The notes beneath the pieces were generated by a model. It had not been told where the DNA came from and searched no databases. It was given only the letters and a program-made list of their open reading frames with translations. Shown here in pieces: positions 1-5,647 of a stretch of 10,598 nucleotides of DNA. Numbering within the stretch: position 1 is the stretch's first letter; each line of letters starts with the position of its first letter. This DNA comes from Gammaproteobacteria bacterium (GTDB lineage Bacteria; Pseudomonadota; Gammaproteobacteria; Steroidobacterales; Woeseiaceae): assembly GCA_029881015.1 (NCBI GenBank), contig JAOUNK010000080.1, positions 1 to 10,598 of the forward strand, given 5' to 3'. Both the position numbers and the translations under genes were made by a program.

Positions 1-2
1 GG

Positions 3-473
3 GAACTGACGCCGATACAGCCTGCTACCACTGCAGAAGATATCCTGGGCAAGATCGAACGAGAATCAGGCCAGCGCGTGGTGAGAGCATCGGGCATGCG
101 GAGACTCGCTGCTGTGGCGGCAGGCATCGTGATTCTCGGTGTAAGCCTGTTCTTGCTTCTGTTCCCGATTAATACCGTCGAAACTGACAATCAATTGTTC
201 CAGACAGCGACTTCGGGAGGACCGGCGGGCAGCATTGACTACGTCCTGGAGGTGCAGTTTGACGAGCAGGTCAGCCAGGCCGAGCGCGCCAGGATCGCGG
301 CGGAGCTCGAAGGCGCGGTCAAGTGGGCCGTCAACGACAGGGGCGTCTACGAAGTGCATGTAAGGCTTGCTGCACCGAGCCTGCAGGTACTTCAGGAGTA
401 CGAAGAACTCACCGGTTCGATTACCGGAGTACAATCGGCCAGGTTTACTGCGCTTCAGTTGCCTGTGAGGTGA
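3..473 (+). CDS. Membrane-anchored anti-sigma-factor-like protein (5' partial)
   Basis: The frame is open from the window edge, so the true start lies upstream; 156 residues are visible. They comprise about 34 hydrophilic residues ending in a basic patch (GMRR), one transmembrane helix (about residues 35-56, AAGIVILGVSLFLLLF), then a soluble domain of about 100 residues. This single-pass layout with a short cytoplasmic part is typical of anti-sigma factors, but a zinc-finger or sigma-binding domain, if present, lies outside the window. The outer domain reads by eye as strand-helix-strand-strand-helix-strand (YVLEVQF, then QAERARIAAEL, KWAVN, YEVHVRL, LQVLQEYEEL, ARFTAL), a ferredoxin-like pattern also found in subtilase I9 propeptides. 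The stop is 5 bp before the S8 protease start, and that gene's Shine-Dalgarno lies within this gene's end, so the two are probably co-translated. The anti-sigma role is inferred from architecture and neighbour. A GTG at 78 is only an internal codon. Confidence 0.6.
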   Translation, partial: ELTPIQPATTAEDILGKIERESGQRVVRASGMRRLAAVAAGIVILGVSLFLLLFPINTVETDNQLFQTATSGGPAGSIDYVLEVQFDEQVSQAERARIAAELEGAVKWAVNDRGVYEVHVRLAAPSLQVLQEYEELTGSITGVQSARFTALQLPVR

Positions 474-478
474 AGGCC

Positions 479-1726
479 ATGAGGTTGTCCGGGTATTTGC
501 TGGCAATAGTTTTGGTTTCCCTGTCATTGCCTGTTGGGGCAAAGGACTTGCCGGATCCGGAACGAGACATTCTCGTCACTTTTGAAAACGATTCGGCCGC
601 ATCGGTGAGCGCGGGCTCCAGTGCCCCGTATTTGCATCGCAAACGCTATGTGATCGCCCAGAAAGTGCGCCGGGATGCCGCGGCGATCAAGAGAGAGTTT
701 TCGCTGGAGGAGATTGAACACTGGCCGATCCGGTCTCTGTCAGTCTATTGTTTTGTTTATCGCGTACCGGAAGGCGCAGATCGGGACACCATCATCGCGA
801 CTCTGAACTCCGATGCCCGCGTGGAATCGGCGCAGGCGCTGCAGCGTTTTGAGACGAGTACCGCCAGGACAGGCGGTTATAACGACACCTATGCAAAGTT
901 GCAGTACGGACTGGATGTTCTCGACATCGCGGCGGCGCACCAGGCGACGCAAGGTGCCGGTATTCGGATCGCGATTATTGACAGCAGCATCGATGAGAGC
1001 CACGAGGACCTCGTGGGGCGCGTTGGCTTGACTCGGGAGTTCCTGGTCAAGGGCCAGTCTGTCGATCGCAACCATGGCACCGCTGTTGCCAGTGTCATTG
1101 GCGCGCGTTCGAACAACGCGGTGGGTATCGTCGGCGTCGCGCCGGAGGCGAGCCTCGAGCTGTATGTGTCCTGTTGGAGCGGTGGCGTCGACAAGCCAGC
1201 AGTTTGCGACAGCTTTTCATTGTTGAAAGCTCTTGACGCCATCCTGGAAGACCCGCCACACGTCCTGAATCTCAGCCTGAGCGGGCCGCACGACCCGTTG
1301 CTGGAGCAGTTGATTCAAAAAGCTGTTGATGCGGGCGTTGTGGTTGTTGCGGCCGGTCGTACCCATGCCGATCCAGGCAGTGCGTTTCCTTCAAGTATGC
1401 GGCAGGTCCTTGGCATCGGGATCGCGCGGACGGATGGATCGACGAGCGGATTACAGAGCGAGGCCTTGTTCGCTCCCGGCCATGAAATCATCGTCGCAGT
1501 GCCAACGGATCACTACGACTTCCGTTCCGGCAGTTCCCTGGCCGCTGCACACGTGAGTGGGGTCGTCGCTTTGCTGTTGGCGGTCCGGCCAGACAGCTCA
1601 CCCGATACCGTCGGCGATATCTTGCGGCAGTCCCAGGCCAGGGACGTACGTTCTATCGTATCGATCAATGCGTGTGACGCACTGAATCTCGCCGGACTAC
1701 GGCAGCGTTGCCGCAACCAGCCCTGA
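479..1726 (+). CDS. Secreted subtilisin-family (S8) serine protease
   Basis: The product is 415 aa. ATG 479 is chosen because GAGG at 467-470 sits 8 nt upstream and the product opens with a signal peptide (residues 1-21, cleavage after VGA). Residues about 30-125 look like a propeptide or inhibitor-like domain, and the S8 catalytic domain spans about 140-385. The catalytic triad is visible: Asp168 in IIDSSID, His199 in NHGTAVASVIG, and Ser353 in GSSLAAAHVSG (the usual GTSMAxPHVSG). The oxyanion-hole Asn that normally follows VAAG is Arg294 (VVVAAGRTHADPG), and the Pro before the motif's His is Ala357. The few Cys (232, 243, 399, 411 in the mature part) could form disulfides after export. It lies 5 bp after the anti-sigma-like gene and ends 3 bp before the convergent porin gene. 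Substrate is unknown. Family assignment is firm; full activity is uncertain because of Arg294. Confidence 0.93.
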   Translation: MRLSGYLLAIVLVSLSLPVGAKDLPDPERDILVTFENDSAASVSAGSSAPYLHRKRYVIAQKVRRDAAAIKREFSLEEIEHWPIRSLSVYCFVYRVPEGADRDTIIATLNSDARVESAQALQRFETSTARTGGYNDTYAKLQYGLDVLDIAAAHQATQGAGIRIAIIDSSIDESHEDLVGRVGLTREFLVKGQSVDRNHGTAVASVIGARSNNAVGIVGVAPEASLELYVSCWSGGVDKPAVCDSFSLLKALDAILEDPPHVLNLSLSGPHDPLLEQLIQKAVDAGVVVVAAGRTHADPGSAFPSSMRQVLGIGIARTDGSTSGLQSEALFAPGHEIIVAVPTDHYDFRSGSSLAAAHVSGVVALLLAVRPDSSPDTVGDILRQSQARDVRSIVSINACDALNLAGLRQRCRNQP

Positions 1727-1729
1727 CAA

Positions 1730-2449
1730 TCAGAATGGGACGCGCACGGTAAGGACAAGCCGCGATCTTGCGCGTTCCGGCGTACTGACAATTGGCACCG
1801 ATCCGTCGGTATCGAAAGCTCGAAGGTCGATGTCGGCCCACTTCAAGGAGGCGGTTACGCCGAGCTGCCAGTAAAGGTAGGTGCTGCCGGTCAGTGCCGA
1901 TGTGTCGTACCGACCCGCACCGCCCGCAATCGCCCAGGTGTCGCCAATGGGCCACTCCGCGTAGAGTTCGATATTGGTCGTTGAGCGGCCGGAATTATAG
2001 AGATCCGGCGAATAGGCAAAGTCGAGCCAGACGCGGTCCCTGAAACTGCCCCCCAGCAAATATTCCACGTAATCGTAGTCGATGTTTCCTGTTTGCCCGG
2101 GGTAGTTATAAGACACGATCCCCGCAGATACGCGCCAGGCGTCCGATGTGTCGAGAGAATAGCCGGCGTAGTAATCGACCTCCAGGTCCCTTTGCCGGGT
2201 AGGTCCGTTGCTGATGTCGATCGTAGAGCCCCACATGCCCACGTAGAACCCGTTTTCGAAGCTGACCTCGGTGGCTAGTTGCAGTGCCGGACTCCCATCG
2301 CTTTGTGTGACACCGCGCCTGACGTAGTCGGTCGTCAGGGCCGCGTACCCACCGAATTCAGCCGCCAATGCGTCCTGGCAAAAGACCGCAAACAGCGCGC
2401 AGAGTGGCAGATAGAAATCACGCTTGTTAACAATCCCGTGGGTTTTCAT
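1730..2449 (-). CDS. TorF-family putative porin (Gcw_chp/TIGR02001)
   Basis: The product is 239 aa, the usual size for this family. The start at 2449 gives MKTHGIVNKRDF, then a hydrophobic signal peptide with cleavage near ALAA (residues 29-30). The mature N-terminus AEFGGYAALTTDYVRRGVTQ followed by GFYVGMWGSTID is the diagnostic family pattern (TTDYxxRG, then GFYxGxWgS). The remainder is alternating amphipathic strands rich in Tyr, Trp and Gly, such as LEVDYYAGYSL and VEYLLGGSF, and the chain ends in Phe (TVRVPF), the C-terminal signature recognised by the outer-membrane barrel assembly machinery. It is therefore an outer-membrane beta-barrel; transported solutes are not established for most family members. 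The Shine-Dalgarno is weak (AAGG about 12 nt upstream). The gene is monocistronic in the window, convergent with the S8 protease and divergent from the aspartic protease. The same frame stays open to 2749, but that extension is basic and low in hydrophobicity and would bury the signal peptide. Confidence 0.9.
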   Translation of the reverse strand: MKTHGIVNKRDFYLPLCALFAVFCQDALAAEFGGYAALTTDYVRRGVTQSDGSPALQLATEVSFENGFYVGMWGSTIDISNGPTRQRDLEVDYYAGYSLDTSDAWRVSAGIVSYNYPGQTGNIDYDYVEYLLGGSFRDRVWLDFAYSPDLYNSGRSTTNIELYAEWPIGDTWAIAGGAGRYDTSALTGSTYLYWQLGVTASLKWADIDLRAFDTDGSVPIVSTPERARSRLVLTVRVPF

Positions 2450-2489
2450 CGGCGCCAGTTTACCTTGCAGCAGCGCCGGCCGGATACCT

Positions 2490-2523
2490 TTCTGTCGGGT
2501 AGGTTCGGGTGGCCCCGACAGAA
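2490..2523. repeat. 10-bp perfect inverted repeat (hairpin)
   Basis: TTCTGTCGGG (2490-2499) pairs perfectly with CCCGACAGAA (2514-2523) around a 14-nt loop. On the minus strand it lies 41 nt upstream of the porin start. Neither strand has a T-run after the stem, which argues against an intrinsic terminator. It could be an operator dyad or an RNA structure in the porin leader. I could not match it to a riboswitch class. Confidence 0.7.
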
Positions 2524-2530
2524 GAACGGA

Positions 2531-2547
2531 TTGGCGCCGGCCGCCAA
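2531..2547. repeat. Short inverted repeat TTGGCG-N5-CGCCAA
   Basis: A perfect 6-bp dyad surrounds a 5-nt centre (CCGGC). Its core contains the second copy of the GCGCCGGCCG direct repeat. It could be a protein-binding operator or a second hairpin in the porin leader; it may also be chance in GC-rich DNA. Confidence 0.45.
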
Positions 2548-2618
2548 AGTAAGCATCTTTCACAATTTTGCGAGCGCGATCCAATACCGATAGTGTCGTC
2601 CTGACCGGGTGTTTCTCT

Positions 2619-2629
2619 GGGGAGGAATC
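2619..2629 (+). promoter_or_regulatory. Strong Shine-Dalgarno fixing the GTG start at 2630
   Basis: GGGGAGG (2619-2625) lies 4 nt before GTG 2630, which opens a textbook signal peptide. This fixes the start of the aspartic protease gene in a frame different from that of its catalytic domain, and is the key evidence for the frameshift. Confidence 0.7.
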
Positions 2630-3234
2630 GTGATTCAACCATTGTACTGTTGGCGGCCGTTTGCCGCCGTTCTTGCCTGTCTTTTCCTGCCGCAACTGCT
2701 GATGAGCCCACCGGCGCATGCCGGTGCGACAGCGTGGATCTCGAGTCAATCAGGAATATTAACTCCCGGAAGAACCGCGATGGTGGTTTCCCCCTGGTGC
2801 GTGTCGGCCTGAACAATGGCGTGGAAGCGTGGTTGCTCATGGACACCGGGTCAACCGGCGGCATTCTTATCGAACGTGTGCTTGCCAAACGACTCGACTG
2901 GTTGGGTGCCTACCCGACCATCGAAGAAACATCCGGTGGAGTAATCTCGAGCGGACAGATGGAACGGTTCCGGGTACCGAGCATCCAGTTCGGCCCGTTC
3001 GAGATTGCCGATGCATTAGTGTCCGTTCCGGCGAGCGGCGAGTCCCTGAAATATTTTGAGACGCGCACGCCGCTCGGCACGCGAATCGCGGAAAAGGGCG
3101 ACACCCGCGGAATCCTCGGCTATGACATCCTGAAGCACTTCGTGGTTACTATCGACTACGAGAGTGGGGCGGTGCACGTCTACCCGGGAGAAGAGATACC
3201 GGAAGATCCTCCACCCCAGGACGCAGGGGAATAA
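2630..3234 (+). CDS. Retropepsin-like aspartic protease, exported, apparent -1 frameshift
   Basis: From GTG 2630, behind a strong Shine-Dalgarno, the frame encodes a signal peptide (MIQPLYCWRPF, hydrophobic core, cleavage after AHA, residue 31) but stops at 2810-2812. The catalytic domain is in the next frame and runs to TAA 3232-3234. It shows GGFPLVRVGL, the active-site motif LLMDTGSTGG (Asp codon 2842-2844), and the C-terminal GILGYDILKHF then VTIDYESG, the pattern of single-domain bacterial retropepsin-like proteases, which act as dimers. One missing base between about 2732 and 2794 would restore a single protein of about 200 aa. Codon usage favours an early site near 2732-2740: past there the signal-peptide frame uses codons unlikely in this genome (ATA, TTA, AGA, GGA), while the other frame reads VDLESI onward. 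A later alternative is the C5 run at 2790-2794. It may be a real pseudogene or a sequence error. The stop is 22 bp from the convergent ilvD stop. Confidence 0.75.
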
Positions 3235-3256
3235 CAGCCGAAAGCGCGCTGCGGTA

Positions 3257-5113
3257 TCAGCTCTTTCTCGACAGGCGCCCGACATCGCGGGCCGCGCCCG
3301 TGGCGGCGGAAGTCGTCATGGCCGCATAGGCCTTCAGCGCGGCGCTTACGACTCGATTTCTTGCTGCGGGTTGCCAGGCGGCATCGCCACGCGTTTCCAT
3401 GGCGGCGCGGCGTTGTTCGAGTTCTGCATCCGACAACCTGACGTTGATCGACCGTCCGGGAATATCAATCGAGATCACGTCCCCATCTTCAAGCAGGGCG
3501 ATCGCGCCACCTTCCGCTGCCTCGGGCGACACGTGGCCTATCGACAGGCCGGCTGTAGCGCCGGAAAAGCGACCGTCAGTCAGCAGGGCGCAGGCCTTGC
3601 CCAGACCCTTGGCCTTCAGGTAACTGGTCGGGTACAGCATCTCCTGCATTCCCGGGCCACCGCGCGGACCTTCATACCGGATGATCACGACTTCGCCGGC
3701 GCTGACGTCGTTGTTGAGAATGCCTTTGACAGCGGCTTCCTGGCTCTCAAATATGTGTGCAGGTCCTTCGAAGGTGAGTCGATCGGCGTCGACGCCGGCG
3801 GTCTTTACGATACAGCCGTCTTTTGCGATGTTGCCAAACAACACGGCGATACCGCCGTCCTGGCTGTAGGCGTTGTCGACATCCCGTATGCAGCCCTCGG
3901 CCCGGTCAAGGTCCAGCGCCGGGAATCGCTTTTCCTGGCTGAATGCCTCGGTGGTACGCACGTTGCCCGGGCCGGCGCGGTAAAAGCGGGATACGTCTTC
4001 AGCGTCGTTGCGCCGGACGTCCCACTTTTCTATGCCTTGTGCCATCGTGTCGGAATGGACCGTGCTGCAGTCGCCGTTAATCAGGTCGCGGCGCGCCAGT
4101 TCGCCAAGGATGGCGAAGATTCCGCCAGCGCGATGCACGTCTTCGATGTGGAAGTTGGGTGTCGCCGGAGAGACTTTGCAGACATTCGGCACGCGACGGG
4201 ACAGCTCGTCGATGTCGGCCATGGTGAAGTCGACATCGGCCTCAACCGCGGCGGCCAGGAGATGCAACACGGTGTTGGTCGAGCCGCCCATGGCGATATC
4301 GACGCACATAGCGTTGCGGAATGCCTCTTTCGATGCGATCGAGCGCGGCAGCACGCGCTCGTCGTCCTGCTCGTAGTAGCGTTTCGTAATCTCGACGATG
4401 CGGCGGCCCGCCTCGACAAACAGTTCGCGCCGATCCGCATGCGTTGCCAGTACGGTGCCGTTGCCGGGCAGCGACAACCCCAGCGCCTCGGTGAGACAGT
4501 TCATCGAGTTCGCCGTGAACATGCCGGAGCAGGAGCCACAGGTCGGGCAGGCCGAGCGTTCGATCTGCGCCGCATCGGCTTCGGACATCGAGTCATCGCC
4601 GGAGGCTGTCATGCTCGTCACGAGGTCGATCTTCGTGCTGACGTTATCGATGGTCACCATGCCGGATTCCATCGGGCCGCCCGTGACAAAGATGGCCGGG
4701 ACATTCAGTCGCAGCACGGCCAGCAACATGCCCGGCGTGATCTTGTCGCAGTTCGAGATGCACACGATGGCGTCCGCGCAGTGCGCGTTGACCATGTATT
4801 CGACAGAGTCGGCGATGAGTTCGCGTGAGGGCAGGCTGTAGAGCATGCCGCCGTGACCCATCGCGATGCCGTCATCGACGGCGATCGTATTGAATTCCCT
4901 GGCGACGCCACCAGCGGCCTGGATCTGTTCGGCGACCAGCATCCCGAGGTTACGCAGGTGCACGTGGCCCGGCACAAACTCGGTGAACGAGTTGGCGATG
5001 GCGATGATTGGCTTGCCGAAGTCATCGTCCCCCATGCCGGTGGCTCGCCACAGGCTGCGTGCGGCCATCGCGTTGCGGCCGTGAGTGGTGGTCTTGGAAC
5101 GATAGTCAGGCAT
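3257..5113 (-). CDS. ilvD: Dihydroxy-acid dehydratase
   Basis: The product is 618 aa (E. coli IlvD is 616). It converts 2,3-dihydroxy-isovalerate and 2,3-dihydroxy-3-methylvalerate to the 2-keto acids that precede valine, leucine and isoleucine; cytoplasmic. The N-terminus MPDYRSKTTTHGRNAMAARS and the block AVDDGIAMGHGGMLYSLPSR are nearly those of the enteric enzyme. Expected ligands are present: Asp81, Cys122-Asp123-Lys124 in SNCDKITPGM, and Cys195 in CPTCGSCSGMF. The N-terminal Cys of the CN-PCN subtype is absent (Asn41-Ser42), so this is the enteric-type enzyme, whose Fe-S cluster is oxygen-labile in E. coli. The N-terminus excludes phosphogluconate dehydratase (Edd). ATG 5113 matches the family start although no good Shine-Dalgarno precedes it. 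It lies 51 bp after rraA on the same strand, probably last in a three-gene operon. No ilv leader-peptide attenuator fits in the gap. Confidence 0.97.
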   Translation of the reverse strand: MPDYRSKTTTHGRNAMAARSLWRATGMGDDDFGKPIIAIANSFTEFVPGHVHLRNLGMLVAEQIQAAGGVAREFNTIAVDDGIAMGHGGMLYSLPSRELIADSVEYMVNAHCADAIVCISNCDKITPGMLLAVLRLNVPAIFVTGGPMESGMVTIDNVSTKIDLVTSMTASGDDSMSEADAAQIERSACPTCGSCSGMFTANSMNCLTEALGLSLPGNGTVLATHADRRELFVEAGRRIVEITKRYYEQDDERVLPRSIASKEAFRNAMCVDIAMGGSTNTVLHLLAAAVEADVDFTMADIDELSRRVPNVCKVSPATPNFHIEDVHRAGGIFAILGELARRDLINGDCSTVHSDTMAQGIEKWDVRRNDAEDVSRFYRAGPGNVRTTEAFSQEKRFPALDLDRAEGCIRDVDNAYSQDGGIAVLFGNIAKDGCIVKTAGVDADRLTFEGPAHIFESQEAAVKGILNNDVSAGEVVIIRYEGPRGGPGMQEMLYPTSYLKAKGLGKACALLTDGRFSGATAGLSIGHVSPEAAEGGAIALLEDGDVISIDIPGRSINVRLSDAELEQRRAAMETRGDAAWQPAARNRVVSAALKAYAAMTTSAATGAARDVGRLSRKS

Positions 5114-5164
5114 TTGTGAACGCTCTAATGGATAAGGTGAAACAGGACAAGGCCGCCCAGCTTG

Positions 5165-5647
5165 CTATGACAGCTCGTGCGGCGCAACGAGAATGCCGTC
5201 CTCGTCGCAGTAAATCCAGTGCCCCGGCTCGAAACGCACGCCGCCGAACTCGATGACGCCGTCAACCGTGCCGACACCGGCCTTGCTGCTCTTGGCGGCA
5301 TTGACGCCCAGCGCCTTGGTGCCGAAGTTCATCTTCCCGATGGCGACACTGTCGCGGATGGCCCCGTGGATGACCACGCCGGCCCAGCCGTTCTTCAATC
5401 CTTTTGCGGCGATGAGATCGCCCATCAGGGCGGATTCCAGCGAACCGCCGCCGTCCACGACGACGACGGCCCCATTGCCGGGTTCGTCAAGCAGCGCCCT
5501 GAACAGGTGATTGTCCCGGTAGCACTGGACGGTCCGAATGGGCCCCGAGAACCGGCGTATCGCCCCGTAGTCCTGGAACTGGGTCGAGCAGGTCTGCGAG
5601 ATGTCGCCGTGGTCGTCAAAGAGGTCGGCGTTCGCTCGCGTGCTCAT
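5165..5647 (-). CDS. rraA: RraA-family protein, probable HMG/oxaloacetate-type aldolase motif
   Basis: The product is 160 aa (E. coli RraA is 161). Family blocks are DLFDDHGDI, RRFSGPIRTVQCYRDN, VVVVDGGGSLESALMGD, NGWAGVVIHGAIRD, and the C-terminal FGGVRFEPGHWIYCDEDGI. Family members are either regulators that bind RNase E and lower its activity, or divalent-metal aldolases/decarboxylases acting on 4-hydroxy-4-methyl-2-oxoglutarate and oxaloacetate. The aldolase branch is marked by D-X20-R-D, which is present here exactly (Asp77, Arg98, Asp99). E. coli RraA, as I recall its sequence, lacks both Asp residues. Enzymatic activity is therefore plausible, and the symbol is given for family membership only. 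ATG 5647 overlaps the aminotransferase stop as ATGA, which implies translational coupling. The frame extends upstream to 5761 inside the aminotransferase gene, but that part is out-of-frame shadow. Confidence 0.9.
   Translation of the reverse strand: MSTRANADLFDDHGDISQTCSTQFQDYGAIRRFSGPIRTVQCYRDNHLFRALLDEPGNGAVVVVDGGGSLESALMGDLIAAKGLKNGWAGVVIHGAIRDSVAIGKMNFGTKALGVNAAKSSKAGVGTVDGVIEFGGVRFEPGHWIYCDEDGILVAPHELS

Larger units (their letters stand above)
2450..2629. promoter_or_regulatory. Divergent intergenic region with hairpins (porin / aspartic protease)
   Basis: This 180-bp region lies between two divergent genes and should hold both promoters. No convincing -35/-10 pair is visible on either strand. 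TTGGAT (2579-2584, minus strand) and TTGCGA (2568-2573, plus strand) are possible -35 elements, but their -10 partners are poor. The porin-proximal half contains a long hairpin (2490-2523), a GC-rich short hairpin (2531-2547) and a 10-bp direct repeat GCGCCGGCCG at 2473-2482 and 2534-2543 on either side of the long hairpin. If the porin transcript starts above about 2550, all of these would fall in its 5' leader. Confidence 0.4.

Noticed and set aside
323..478. Upstream extension of the S8 protease
   Set aside because: It overlaps the anti-sigma-like gene in another frame. The ATG at 479 has a Shine-Dalgarno and directly begins a signal peptide.
2490..2523. Intrinsic terminator
   Set aside because: The stem is good, but neither strand has a T-run after it, and it lies between divergent gene starts where no transcript should end.
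2450..2749. N-terminal extension of the porin frame to 2749
   Set aside because: It would add 100 basic, non-conserved residues before a clear signal peptide, and would run through the divergent promoter region and into the aspartic protease gene.
2786..2797. Programmed -1 frameshift at TTCCCCC in the aspartic protease gene
   Set aside because: The P-site codon would re-pair poorly (TCC to TTC), no downstream pseudoknot is evident, and codon usage suggests that the frame change happened earlier, near 2735. A mutation or sequence error is simpler.
3164..4828. Plus-strand open frame of 554 codons opposite ilvD
   Set aside because: It lies entirely antisense to a clear ilvD, has a His/Arg/Asp-rich low-complexity composition with no recognisable domain, and lacks a Shine-Dalgarno. 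It is a by-product of high-GC codon bias.
3257..5113. Phosphogluconate dehydratase (edd) because of nearby glk
   Set aside because: The N-terminus (MPDYRSKTTTHGRN) and the SNCDKITPGM block match enteric IlvD, and the gene belongs to the aminotransferase-rraA transcript rather than the sugar block.
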